This document shows positions 52,776 to 61,467 of a DNA stretch of 64,000 bases, one piece after another. The first letter of the stretch is position 1; each line of letters opens with the position of its first letter. Under the pieces are notes generated by a model that was not told the origin of the DNA, did no database searches, and was given only the letters and a program-made list of their open reading frames with translations. A program made the translations under genes and the position numbers. Source of the stretch: Candidatus Zixiibacteriota bacterium (GTDB lineage: Bacteria; Zixibacteria; MSB-5A5; GN15; FEB-12); the NCBI GenBank assembly GCA_040753875.1, contig JBFMDV010000005.1, positions 124,001 through 188,000 on the forward strand, written 5' to 3'.

Positions 52776-53150
52776 CTATTGGTGTAACTGCCTGGCTATC
52801 TCATCGAGAAGCCGCGATGATTTGAACGGCTTGACCAGATAGGAGCTGGCTCCCACGGCCAGCCCGCGTTCGCGATCGTCCTCCCCCTCTTCGGAAGAGA
52901 GGATGATGATCGGCGTATCGCGATACGTTTCATTCTTGCGCAGCGTATCGATCAACGAATAACCATCCAGATTTGGCATGTTCAGATCCGTTATTACCAG
53001 ATCCACTGGGGACGACAGACGCGAGATCTTCTCAATCGCATCCATACCATCCGATGCCGTCACGACTTCGAAGCCGCTGTTCTTGAGCGAGAACGAAACG
53101 AACTTGACGATGGTCGGTGAATCGTCGACAATCAGTATTTTCTGGCTCAT
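52776..53150 (-). CDS. Second CheY-like single-domain response regulator
   Basis: 124 aa. Asp9/Asp10, phospho-Asp55 in DLVITDLNMPNLDGYSLI, Ser in IILSSEEGEDD and Lys in SYLVKPFKSSRLL. Between cheR and cheY. It could be an alternative CheY or a phosphate sink; its sequence is less CheY-like than its neighbour. Confidence 0.88.
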   Translation of the reverse strand: MSQKILIVDDSPTIVKFVSFSLKNSGFEVVTASDGMDAIEKISRLSSPVDLVITDLNMPNLDGYSLIDTLRKNETYRDTPIIILSSEEGEDDRERGLAVGASSYLVKPFKSSRLLDEIARQLHQ

Positions 53151-53181
53151 ACGACCTGTCCCGTCTGGTGACGGTTCCCCG

Positions 53182-54192
53182 TTACTTCCTCACTGTCACC
53201 GGTTTGATTTTGCTCAACAGTTCCATCGCCCGGGTAGCGCCGTCGGCCGCGCTCGTGCTCCTAGCCGCCAGTGGAGATGCCGCCGTCCGAACGGTGCATG
53301 GCGCCTGACGGGCCGGTTCGGCGGTGGTTACGGCCGCAGCTTCTTTCTGGTACACCAGGGCGTTCTTGAAGTACACGAGCTTGAACGCCTTGCTGATGCC
53401 GTGCAACGTCTCGGAATGTCCGATGAACAGATAGCCGCCCGGTCGCAGCGCATTGTAGAACCCGCGCACGATCTGCCGCTTCACGTCGTCGGAGAAGTAG
53501 ATCATGACATTGCGGCAGAACACCATGTCCATGCCGCTCACCATGGCCAGCTTGCGCGAGTCATTCAGATTCATATGTGAAAACTTCACCAGCGCTTTGA
53601 CTTCCGGATTCACTCGATAGCTGTCACCGGATCGCGAGAAGTATCGGGCAAGCAGGTCCGGTCGGACGCCTCTCATGGTTATGCCTGAATACTCCCCCAA
53701 ACGCGCTTTCTGGAGCACCTGTTCGGAAATGTCGTTGGCGACGATCTCAATGTTCCAGCCTGCCGCATTCCGCAACCGCTCGAGAATGATGATGGCCAGG
53801 GTATACGGTTCCTCTCCGGTCGAACACCCGGCCGACCAGATGCGAAGCGTCCTGTTCCCCTTGCGGGTTGACTGCTCATTGATCACCAACGGGAGAGCCT
53901 CATCCGAGAAGCACTGCAACTGCGGTTCGTTGCGAAAGAAACTCGTTTCATTGGTAGTCACCAGGTCCATCAGGCGGTGGAACTCTTTCAGAGAGAGGTC
54001 GTACTTCACGTGGTAGAAATAGTCGCGGACGGTCTTGATCTGAAGATCCTCCATCCGCCTGGCCAGTCTGTTCTTGACCAGATACATTTTATTCTCAGGG
54101 AAAAAGATGCCGCTCCGTTCATGGATGAAATCCCGGATCAACCCAAACTCCTCAGCCGTCATTTCGATGTCGCCGTCCAATTGGCCCTGCAT
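53182..54192 (-). CDS. cheR: Chemotaxis protein methyltransferase CheR
   Basis: 336 aa. N-terminal helical domain (EMTAEEFGLIRDFIHERSGI, ...MEDLQIKTVRDYFYHVKYDL), then SAM-binding fold: VTTNETSFFRNEPQLQCFSD, LRIWSAGCSTGEEPYTLAII (GxGxxxGEE), FCRNVMIYFSDDVKRQIVRG, and LFIGHSETLHGISKAFKLV. Methylates receptor glutamates. An extra ~60-residue Ala/Thr tail follows the usual end. Confidence 0.95.
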   Translation of the reverse strand: MQGQLDGDIEMTAEEFGLIRDFIHERSGIFFPENKMYLVKNRLARRMEDLQIKTVRDYFYHVKYDLSLKEFHRLMDLVTTNETSFFRNEPQLQCFSDEALPLVINEQSTRKGNRTLRIWSAGCSTGEEPYTLAIIILERLRNAAGWNIEIVANDISEQVLQKARLGEYSGITMRGVRPDLLARYFSRSGDSYRVNPEVKALVKFSHMNLNDSRKLAMVSGMDMVFCRNVMIYFSDDVKRQIVRGFYNALRPGGYLFIGHSETLHGISKAFKLVYFKNALVYQKEAAAVTTAEPARQAPCTVRTAASPLAARSTSAADGATRAMELLSKIKPVTVRK

Positions 54193-54229
54193 ACTGGTTC
54201 CTTCGTGCCTGAACGTTCAGACTGAGAGA

Positions 54230-54601
54230 TCACTGCTGACGTTTGACGGTCGCCTCGGCAAGTTTGTACAGTTGGTTAATGTTGAACGGCTTGATGATAT
54301 AATCCACTACCCGGCTCCGCAACGCAGAGACCGCGCTGTCAACTGACGGAAATCCGGTCATCAGAATGACAGGGATACTCGGATACTCTTGTTTCAATTC
54401 GGCCGTCAGGGCCAGACCATCCATCTGCGGCATTTTGATATCACTTAGGACCAGGTCCACCGAACGGTCATGGAGGATCTCCAACGCCTTTTCGCCGTTT
54501 TCGGCAACGGCGATCTGCCACCCCTGTCCTGAAAAGAAATCATAGAGGAGATCGCGGATGAGCAGTTCGTCATCGACAACCAGGATTGACGGTTTAGACA
54601 T
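54230..54601 (-). CDS. Single-domain response regulator following the HEAT-repeat gene
   Basis: 123 aa from the ATG at 54601 (AAGGAG upstream). Receiver with phospho-Asp in DLVLSDIKMPQMDGLALTAE, Thr in VILMTGFPSVDSAV and Lys in DYIIKPFNINQL; this surface resembles NtrC receivers more than CheY. It overlaps the HEAT gene by 8 nt, so the two are probably made together. Confidence 0.9.
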   Translation of the reverse strand: MSKPSILVVDDELLIRDLLYDFFSGQGWQIAVAENGEKALEILHDRSVDLVLSDIKMPQMDGLALTAELKQEYPSIPVILMTGFPSVDSAVSALRSRVVDYIIKPFNINQLYKLAEATVKRQQ

Positions 54602-56531
54602 GGTCGGCTCCTTCAAGCGTCGACACTGCCATGCCGATGGCAGTCTCCACATCTTTGTTGGTGTCGCTCCTCAATGAATGGAGAGCCGGCAATGCGTCGA
54701 TCGCCCGCATCTGGGCCAGTCCCTTGATGACGGCGATCTTGACAATATCCTGCGAATCGGTCAGGTACGGCAGCACCAGCGCCGCGAGTGAGGGGTCCCG
54801 CAATTCCGCCAGTGCGTTGATGGCGTGGTAGCGCACCCAGACATCTTCGTCGTCCAGCAGGCATTTGATATCGCGAACTGCCACCCGGCCACAGAGCGCC
54901 ACGAGCGCCGAAATGGCCGCTTTGCGCACACTGCTGTTCTCGTCGTTGAGCGCCACCCGTATAGGCTCCGGATCGCACACCGGTCCCAGCCGCGCCAGCG
55001 CGTTGATCGCGCTCTGGCGCACTGTCGCTTCGGGGTGATTGATCGCTTTGATGAGCGGGTCCACCACGTCCGCCTCCCCTATCATACCGAGGGCCGAGAC
55101 CGCCAGACGTTGTCGCTCGGCGTTTTCGTGGTAGAGGTCGGCCGTGAACTTGGCGACCACCCGTGGCCCGCCAATAACGATCAGCGCGCCGAGGGCGGCC
55201 TCGCGCACGTCGCGATACACGTCATCGAGTCCGGAAAAAATGAAATCGACATCCTGCTCGGAGCATAACCAGCCGAGCGAGAAAAAGGCAGCCGAGCGGA
55301 CATGACCGTTGGCATCCATCGCCAGACGTTTGAGCGTGGTCACGGCTCCGTTGAAGCCGCTGATCCCCAGCACCTGCGCTACCTTGCGCCGAACACCCGG
55401 ATCGGTGTCATCGGCGACAGGAACGAGCATGGCGGCTACCGAATCGTCGACAATCTCCTTGACGATATCGAGAAGAACGATCTTGGCTTCCGGCGCAGCA
55501 CCGCGGAGGCGGTCAAAAAACACTTCTATGGCAGGCTGACCGAGACCGGACAGCAGTTCCGACAGGCGGTGGTGATTCTCTTCAGGCAAGAATGGAATGG
55601 CGTCGACCAGACCGGCTAAAGAGGCGGCCGAAAGCCACCACGAGGGCCTCATCAGCGCGAAGTCGATCATCGCCTGGTCGCCGTTTCGCATGCCTTCAAG
55701 AACCGCTGCCAGAAACCGTTCGAGCGGAATATCACACTCGACAGCCCCGCGATTGCGTGCGTGAATTCTCACCACCGCAGCCAGCGCCGCCTCAGCGATC
55801 GACTGGTCTTTGTGGTCCAGAAATGGCAGGAGGTGAGGGACCGAGTCGGCGAGACCGATCTGCCCTATTGCGTCTATGACGGCGAACAACAACACCGGGT
55901 CGTCGGCAACAAGCCCGGCATACAACTGATGCAGCGTTTCTGATGTACCGATCTTACCGAGCGCCTCGACAACCGACAGGCGGATCTCCTCCCGCGTTTC
56001 AAAAGCGGCCATGAGGTGAGGAACAGCCCTGTTGTCTCGGATCTCTCCCAGCGCCTCCGCGGCGGAACACGCCACATTGCTGTTGGCGTCGCCAAGCCGG
56101 TCGCAGAGCGCTTCGACCGCCTGCGGGTCACCGATCAAACCGAGGACATCAACCACGAACTTGCGGACATCGTGGTCATCGACAGTAATGTTGGCCAGCA
56201 GCGCCGGTACCGCCTCACGACCAATTCGCACGAGAATCTCGGAGGCCAGGTTGCGGGTGCCGATATCCTGATGCTCCAGAAATCGAATCAGGAGGTGCGA
56301 GACGGTGGGACGGTTGGCGCGCACGAGCGAGTCGGCCGCCAGTTCGCGTATACCCAGGTCTGGGTCCTCCAGCGCCAGTACCAGACCGGCCAGCGCTTCA
56401 TCCTGGGCGTAGGTCGCCAGTTCCCGCACCGCCAGTTCACGCGTCGTGAACTCGGGAGACTGCAATCCTGCCAGCAGCTCAACAACCCGTGTAGACGTAT
56501 CCCGCATTCCTTCCACCCCCGCCAATGACAC
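54594..56531 (-). CDS. HEAT-repeat scaffold protein in the chemotaxis/partner-switch operon
   Basis: 645 aa. From ~25 onward almost all residues form ~19-20 HEAT/PBS-lyase type helical repeats of ~31 aa (e.g. DPDLGIRELAADSLVRANRP, DANSNVACSAAEALGEIRDN, DENSSVRKAAISALVALCGR), with one non-repeat segment near 260-340. No catalytic domain. Start is GTG at 56531 or ATG at 56507; both are possible. Sits between STAS and receiver genes and overlaps the latter, suggesting an adaptor for signalling proteins (inference). Confidence 0.85.
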   Translation of the reverse strand: MSLAGVEGMRDTSTRVVELLAGLQSPEFTTRELAVRELATYAQDEALAGLVLALEDPDLGIRELAADSLVRANRPTVSHLLIRFLEHQDIGTRNLASEILVRIGREAVPALLANITVDDHDVRKFVVDVLGLIGDPQAVEALCDRLGDANSNVACSAAEALGEIRDNRAVPHLMAAFETREEIRLSVVEALGKIGTSETLHQLYAGLVADDPVLLFAVIDAIGQIGLADSVPHLLPFLDHKDQSIAEAALAAVVRIHARNRGAVECDIPLERFLAAVLEGMRNGDQAMIDFALMRPSWWLSAASLAGLVDAIPFLPEENHHRLSELLSGLGQPAIEVFFDRLRGAAPEAKIVLLDIVKEIVDDSVAAMLVPVADDTDPGVRRKVAQVLGISGFNGAVTTLKRLAMDANGHVRSAAFFSLGWLCSEQDVDFIFSGLDDVYRDVREAALGALIVIGGPRVVAKFTADLYHENAERQRLAVSALGMIGEADVVDPLIKAINHPEATVRQSAINALARLGPVCDPEPIRVALNDENSSVRKAAISALVALCGRVAVRDIKCLLDDEDVWVRYHAINALAELRDPSLAALVLPYLTDSQDIVKIAVIKGLAQMRAIDALPALHSLRSDTNKDVETAIGMAVSTLEGADHV

Positions 56532-56538
56532 CTCTCTC

Positions 56539-56889
56539 TCAGAGCGTAGTGACCGGCTGATACGACGAAAGCGCTTCCTCTTCAGAGGAGAAGATCTCGA
56601 AAATGTGCGACAACTGCGTGATATCGAAGATCTCCTGCACGTAGTTAGCCAGGTTGGACAACGTCAGGCGCCCTTTGAACATCCTGACTTCTTTCATGAT
56701 CGACACCAGCGCCCCCAGTCCGGAGCTGTTGATGAAATCGACTCCGGTGAGGTTCAGGTGTACGCAGGTGGTGTTCTTCCCCAGCAGCTTCTTCACCTGT
56801 TCCTTCAGGATCGTGCCGCTGGCCAGATCCAGCCTGCCGTTGAGCTGCAGTACCGTCACCGGTCCCTGCTGCCGCGTTGAAATCTCCAT
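56539..56889 (-). CDS. STAS-domain anti-anti-sigma factor (RsbV/SpoIIAA-like)
   Basis: 116 aa from the ATG at 56889 (GGAGGA upstream). STAS fold: VTVLQLNGRLDLASGTILKE, HLNLTGVDFINSSGLGALVS (conserved Ser55/Ser56 as phospho-acceptor) and the EIFDITQLSHIFEIFSSEEE end. It follows a HATPase kinase and PP2C-type phosphatase, completing an Rsb-like switch. Confidence 0.9.
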   Translation of the reverse strand: MEISTRQQGPVTVLQLNGRLDLASGTILKEQVKKLLGKNTTCVHLNLTGVDFINSSGLGALVSIMKEVRMFKGRLTLSNLANYVQEIFDITQLSHIFEIFSSEEEALSSYQPVTTL

Positions 56890-56907
56890 AGCGTCCTCCG
56901 CTTGCAC

Positions 56908-57336
56908 TTATAAAGCAACCGTGTTCTTCTCGCGTTTCACCCTGATAGTGACCGTCAGACCGCCGCCGGCGTTTTCCCGAAACGAGACCTCGCTCGAACA
57001 GTGCCGAATCAGATCTATCCCGCGGCCCCCTTCCGCCAGCAGGCCGGGCGGGCTCTTTCGCTCAATCGCCTTCACTCCTCCAACCCCTTCGTCCGTTATA
57101 TCGGCACTTATCTCCGTTTCGTTTACCGCGATGTCCACGAGGATTCTCTTATCCGGTTGTCGCCGGTTGGCGTGTACCAGTGCATTGGTAAACGCCTCGG
57201 ACATGGCCAGCATGAGCCGCTGAGCCGGTGTTGCCTCGACGTGGTATTTCCTCAAAACCCTCTCAACATCATCCAGAAACCGGCCTTCCGATTCGCTTAT
57301 CGACGGATAGCTGAATTGATATCGCTGCGTCGTCAT
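56908..57336 (-). CDS. RsbW/SpoIIAB-like serine kinase (HATPase_c anti-sigma type)
   Basis: 142 aa from the ATG at 57336, which overlaps the preceding stop (ATGA). GHKL kinase motifs: N-box RLMLAMSEAFTNALVHANRR, G1 ITDEGVGGV, G2 LLAEGGRGIDLIRHCSSEVS. These enzymes bind and phosphorylate a STAS partner and, in free form, bind a sigma factor or another target. Target here unknown. Confidence 0.9.
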   Translation of the reverse strand: MTTQRYQFSYPSISESEGRFLDDVERVLRKYHVEATPAQRLMLAMSEAFTNALVHANRRQPDKRILVDIAVNETEISADITDEGVGGVKAIERKSPPGLLAEGGRGIDLIRHCSSEVSFRENAGGGLTVTIRVKREKNTVAL

Positions 57337-58622
57337 TTCACCCACACCTGCAGCACCGTGAAATCATCGTGAGTGTCATCCGGCGCGCCTTTGGAGAACG
57401 CGTCCACCGTCTCTTTCATCTTCTGACAGAAGGCCGACGGCGCCAGCTCCAGTCCGGCTACAAAGGCCTGTTCGGCCCGCTCCCGGCCGAACAACTGGCC
57501 ATAGATGTCTGCTGCCTCTGTCAAACCGTCTGTGAAAAGAAATAGCCTGTCGCCGGTCCTCAACTGACACTCCTCTTGTATAAAAGCACAGCCCGGGAAC
57601 TGCCCGACAATCGGTCCGCCTGCCGCAAGATTGCGCACTTGCCTGGCGGTACTGTCCCAAAACAGGCCTGGCAGGTGCCCGGCATTACAGTAGCTCAGCG
57701 TCCGGGCGGCAACATCGACCCTGGCCAGAAACAGCGTGACATACATCTCGCGGTCCTTGACAATGCTGCTGGCCAGGAGATCGTTGAGCGCCCCCGCCAG
57801 TTCCGCCATGGTTATGGCAGGATTGGTGCACAGCAGCGACCGGATGATGCCAGACGCCGCCGACATCACCAGCGCCGCCGGCACCCCCTTGTTGGACACA
57901 TCGCCCAGCAACACGACAAACGACGAGTTATCCAATCTTGCGATATCATAGAAGTCCCCACCGACTTCGCGGGCCGGGTGGTACACGCTTCCAATCTCCA
58001 CCCCTTCAACTGCCTGAAGATTCTGTGGGAGAATCGTCTCTTGCACCTGCCGGGCGATCTGCATCTCCTGTTCGACCTTCTGGCGCCTCAAAGTCTCTTT
58101 CATCAGGAGGGCGTTGTCGACCGCCACGGCCACGAAATTCAGGAGCATCTCCAGGATCTCCTGGTCTTGCGAATTGTAGGGGCCGCCGTTCGCCTTGTTT
58201 ATGATGATCATGACGCCAAAGCATTTCTCGGCGGTCCGGATCGGCAGCGCTATCAGTGAGTTGAGCGCAATTCCTTCGGTACGAAGCCCGATATCGTTCT
58301 GAACGATCGCCTGGCCCGAGCTGAAACAGAAGCTCGGCAGATCCATCTGCTCGCCGTGCTTGAGCGAACGGGCGAATGTCTCGCTCACTCCCCACGAGAT
58401 CTTGGGCTTCAGTTCCCCCTCTTCTTCCATCATGATAAGCCCGACCTCACCGTCAACCAGGCGGATCGCCATGTCCATAACCACCGACAAGACCTTGTCG
58501 ATCTCATGTATCGATGTAATGACCGCCCCCATGGTGGTCAGGTCGCAGAGCTGCGCCTTCTGAACCCCAAGGCGGGCTTCCAGTTGCTCGATCTGTGATT
58601 CCCAGTTGTACACGGTAGCCAT
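57333..58622 (-). CDS. GAF-SpoIIE PP2C-type serine phosphatase (RsbU-like)
   Basis: 429 aa. N-terminal coiled coil (~5-30), GAF domain (~35-175: LVDGEVGLIMMEEEGELKPK, AEKCFGVMIIINKANG), linker helix with EQEMQIARQVQETILPQ, then SpoIIE/PP2C (~215-429) with EVGGDFYDIARLD, LLGDVSNKGVPAALVMSAAS, NAGHLPGLFW and DDTHDDFTVLQV carrying metal-binding Asp residues. Would dephosphorylate the STAS protein in response to a GAF-sensed signal. First gene of the partner-switch/chemotaxis run; no Shine-Dalgarno is visible. Confidence 0.92.
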   Translation of the reverse strand: MATVYNWESQIEQLEARLGVQKAQLCDLTTMGAVITSIHEIDKVLSVVMDMAIRLVDGEVGLIMMEEEGELKPKISWGVSETFARSLKHGEQMDLPSFCFSSGQAIVQNDIGLRTEGIALNSLIALPIRTAEKCFGVMIIINKANGGPYNSQDQEILEMLLNFVAVAVDNALLMKETLRRQKVEQEMQIARQVQETILPQNLQAVEGVEIGSVYHPAREVGGDFYDIARLDNSSFVVLLGDVSNKGVPAALVMSAASGIIRSLLCTNPAITMAELAGALNDLLASSIVKDREMYVTLFLARVDVAARTLSYCNAGHLPGLFWDSTARQVRNLAAGGPIVGQFPGCAFIQEECQLRTGDRLFLFTDGLTEAADIYGQLFGRERAEQAFVAGLELAPSAFCQKMKETVDAFSKGAPDDTHDDFTVLQVWVK

Positions 58623-58631
58623 ATGCCAACT

Positions 58632-58659
58632 GTATCGGCAGGTCGAGAAGATTGGTTTA
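58632..58659 (-). promoter_or_regulatory. Sigma-28 type promoter of the partner-switch/chemotaxis operon
   Basis: Minus-strand TAAA (58659-58656), 16-bp spacer, GCCGATAC (58639-58632). The expected start (~58624) is two or three bases from the ATG at 58622, implying leaderless translation, consistent with the missing Shine-Dalgarno. Confidence 0.65.
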
Positions 58660-58748
58660 TAGATGAACAGGACAATAGGGCACTCAGAAATTCCGGCAAC
58701 AACCTCACTGAGCGATCATCCGAAGATGCGAGATTTGTAAGTTGGAGA

Positions 58749-60062
58749 TCACTTGCTGCGAAACCGAAGGCGAATTGGCACGCCCTCGAAACCGAACTGC
58801 TCTCGAAGCTGATTGGTCAGATACTGGATATAGGTCTTATCGACCAGCTTGGGGTGATTGGTGAAAAACATGAAAGTCGGCGGCGCCGTGTCGGTCTGTG
58901 TCAGATACTTGAACTGAATATGCTTCCCCTGCCGTGCCGGAGGTTTGCGCCGACCAACCGTCCTTTGCAAAAACTCATTAAGCTCCGCCGTTCCTACTCG
59001 GCGATTATGCTCGGCGTGAACCTCTCTGACCAGACTGAGTACCTTAGCGACACGCTGACCGCTAATCGCTGAAATGTACATGATCGGCACGAACTCATGC
59101 TGCGCCAGAATCTCTTTTAACTCGGCTGTGAACTTGTCGGCCGTCTTGGCGTCCTTTTCAATCAGGTCCCACTTGTTGACCGCCACCACCGCCGCTCGGC
59201 GATTCTCAAGCACTTCGGCCAGTATGCGCTGGTCCTGTGTCGTTATTCCCGCGGCAGCGTCCACAATCACTACTCCGACATCGCAATTTTCGATAGCACG
59301 CGCCGTCCGAAGCGTCGTGTAGAACTCGATACTCTCCGCCACTTTGTACCGCCGGCGAAGTCCTGCCGTGTCGATCAGCACAAACTTCTGCCCATCCACT
59401 TCGATAGGCGTATCGACCGAATCCCGCGTCGTCCCCGCTATCGGCGAGACGATCAGTCGCTCCTGCCCGAGCAGTTTGTTGATGAACGAGGACTTCCCCA
59501 CATTCGGCCGTCCCACAACTGCCACCCGAATCACACCGATCTCGGCCTCCGACTTCGCCTCGGGTACCGGCAGCCTGGCCACTAATTCGTCCATCAGGTC
59601 GCCGATACCGCGTCCTTCAGAGGCGGATACCTGCCACGGTTCCCCCATTCCGAGCTTCACGAACTCATAGCTGCCGGCAGAATAATCTTCAGTGTCAACT
59701 TTGTTGGCGACCAACAGACACGTCTTCTTAGCTTTCACCAAACTGCGTGCAATCTGCTGATCCGAGGTGTCGATTCCTACCTGAGCATCCACCATTAACA
59801 GCACCAAATCCGATTCGTTGATGGCGAAATCGGTCTGATCCAAAATCAGTTTTTCCATCATGTCTTTGGTGCCCGGCACCATGCCGCCGGTGTCCACGAG
59901 CAGGAATGAAACGCCGTTCCAATCACACGTGGCGTAATTGCGGTCCCGCGTAATGCCGGCCTGCGCATCCACCACCGCCAACTTCTTCCGAAGGAACCGG
60001 TTAAAAAGCGAGGACTTCCCCACGTTGGGGCGCCCCACAATCGCGACTACCGGGAGACTCAT
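58749..60062 (-). CDS. der: Ribosome assembly GTPase Der (EngA)
   Basis: 437 aa. Two tandem GTPase domains: first with GRPNVGKSSLFNRF (~9-22), DTGGMVPG and the VANKVDTED G4; second with GRPNVGKSSFINKL (~185), DTAGLRRRYKVAESIEFY and VNKWDLIEKD. A C-terminal KH-like domain closes the protein (LNEFLQRTVGRRKPPARQGK). Matures the 50S subunit. ATGA overlap with the upstream DUF512 gene, a frequent pairing. Confidence 0.97.
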   Translation of the reverse strand: MSLPVVAIVGRPNVGKSSLFNRFLRKKLAVVDAQAGITRDRNYATCDWNGVSFLLVDTGGMVPGTKDMMEKLILDQTDFAINESDLVLLMVDAQVGIDTSDQQIARSLVKAKKTCLLVANKVDTEDYSAGSYEFVKLGMGEPWQVSASEGRGIGDLMDELVARLPVPEAKSEAEIGVIRVAVVGRPNVGKSSFINKLLGQERLIVSPIAGTTRDSVDTPIEVDGQKFVLIDTAGLRRRYKVAESIEFYTTLRTARAIENCDVGVVIVDAAAGITTQDQRILAEVLENRRAAVVAVNKWDLIEKDAKTADKFTAELKEILAQHEFVPIMYISAISGQRVAKVLSLVREVHAEHNRRVGTAELNEFLQRTVGRRKPPARQGKHIQFKYLTQTDTAPPTFMFFTNHPKLVDKTYIQYLTNQLREQFGFEGVPIRLRFRSK

Positions 60063-61342
60063 GAAAAGGCTTCTTTGATCGTGGCAGCCAGGTTGTACTG
60101 GCCCACCAGTACCGGCTTGCCGAGCGAGCGCTCGAACTGCGCCAGCGAGAGATTATCGAGAAAGAGATCGTCGGCATTCAGGCAATTGGGTGGAAGCACG
60201 ATCGTATCATATACGTCGATTCGGCTCCGTGCTTCTCGAAGCAGGTCCTGCCCGGTCAACAGCCCGGACACCGTCACGCTCTCCCCCCAGAATCGATTCA
60301 CGACCGGTTGAACGCTGACTTTCAGCTTCAACTCTTGGGTGACGAACGGCAGAACCTCCGAATTCAAAAACGGTTGCGCCGAATATCCGGTCAAAAACAA
60401 AACGCGTTTCTTAGAGCGAATAGCGCGGAGTCGGCTCCGTCGCCGATTGAACATCGTGATAAACTCACGCGCCATCCCGATCCCGTTTTCGAACTGGTTC
60501 ATCTCTTCGTAGGTATGCCTGGGCGGAAACGGCCGCCTCGCCGCAACATAGAACTCATCCGCCGCCCAGACAAATCGTGTCCCGTGTTCTCGCAGATACT
60601 CGTTCTGCTGGCTCTCGATGTAATCAATGATCGGACCCGCCTCCTCCGGCGTGTATGTCCGCAGATTCGGCAGGTCGTCGCGATATTTCGTCAACCCTAC
60701 CGGCACCACGGCAAGCGTCTCGACACCCGGATATATCCCGACCAGATCATTGACCGTTTTTTCAAGTTGCGGCCCATCATTGATGCCGGGGCACAGCACC
60801 ACCTGCGTGTGCACGGTAATACCCCCCTCGGCCAGTTGCCTGATACGCGGCACAATCGGCGCCAGCTTCTCGTTTTTCAACATGCATCGCCGAAGTTTGT
60901 CATCGGTGGCGTGCACTGAGATGTAAATCGGCGACAGCCGCTGCTCGATAATCCTCGCAATATCCTCGTCGGTGGTATTCGAAAGAGTAACAAAGTTACC
61001 GTGCGTAAACGACAGCCGGTAATCCTCGTCCTTGATATACAGAGCTCGCCGCATCCCCTGCGGCTGCTGGCGGATGAAACAGAAGATACAGTCGTTCTTA
61101 CAGGTCCGGACTTTGTGGTCATCAAGTGTCAACCCCAGATCCCCCGCGCCGACATCATCGAACTGGAACGCCAGTTCCCGCCCGGCGTCATCGGCAAACA
61201 GGATATTCACGCGCTCCTCGGCGATTCGAAACCGGAAATCGATCACATCTTCGACCTTCGATCCGTTCACGGCGACCAGCGAATACCCCGGCCGCACATA
61301 ACCAAACAGCGGCGACCCGGGCGATACATCCAGAATTCTCAT
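60059..61342 (-). CDS. DUF512 radical-SAM/PDZ protein
   Basis: 427 aa. N-terminal PDZ-like (~1-60: DVSPGSPLFGYVRPGYSLVA), then a radical-SAM region with the CxxxCxxC iron-sulfur motif in RTCKNDCIFCFIRQQPQGMR (~80), THGNFVTLSNTTDEDIARII, ISVHATDDKLRRCMLKNEK and LCPGINDGPQLEKTV; DUF512 core toward the C-terminus (VLFLTGYSAQPFLNSEVLP, VLVGQYNLAAT). Function not established; often next to der. Confidence 0.92.
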   Translation of the reverse strand: MRILDVSPGSPLFGYVRPGYSLVAVNGSKVEDVIDFRFRIAEERVNILFADDAGRELAFQFDDVGAGDLGLTLDDHKVRTCKNDCIFCFIRQQPQGMRRALYIKDEDYRLSFTHGNFVTLSNTTDEDIARIIEQRLSPIYISVHATDDKLRRCMLKNEKLAPIVPRIRQLAEGGITVHTQVVLCPGINDGPQLEKTVNDLVGIYPGVETLAVVPVGLTKYRDDLPNLRTYTPEEAGPIIDYIESQQNEYLREHGTRFVWAADEFYVAARRPFPPRHTYEEMNQFENGIGMAREFITMFNRRRSRLRAIRSKKRVLFLTGYSAQPFLNSEVLPFVTQELKLKVSVQPVVNRFWGESVTVSGLLTGQDLLREARSRIDVYDTIVLPPNCLNADDLFLDNLSLAQFERSLGKPVLVGQYNLAATIKEAFS

Positions 61343-61369
61343 TACGTCCTATATCTGCCAACACAATAA

Positions 61370-61387
61370 ACGGGCCTTGTGGCCCGT
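61370..61387 (-). terminator. Hairpin in the leader of the DUF512-der unit (possible attenuator)
   Basis: ACGGGCC/GGCCCGT, perfect 7-bp stem with a four-base loop, followed on the minus strand by TTTATTG. It lies between the putative promoter at 61412-61439 and the ATG at 61342, so it could attenuate the operon or end an upstream transcript. Confidence 0.6.
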
Positions 61388-61411
61388 CGCTTTCACGCTA
61401 ATTGCTTGGGG

Positions 61412-61439
61412 AATATAGACAAACACGGTCGGAAGTCAA
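61412..61439 (-). promoter_or_regulatory. Sigma-70 type promoter of DUF512-der
   Basis: Minus-strand TTGACT (61439-61434), 16-bp spacer, TATATT (61417-61412). Start near 61405, ~63 nt upstream of the ATG. Confidence 0.7.
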
Positions 61440-61467
61440 GGGGGGCAGACTCAGATATCGATCAGTC

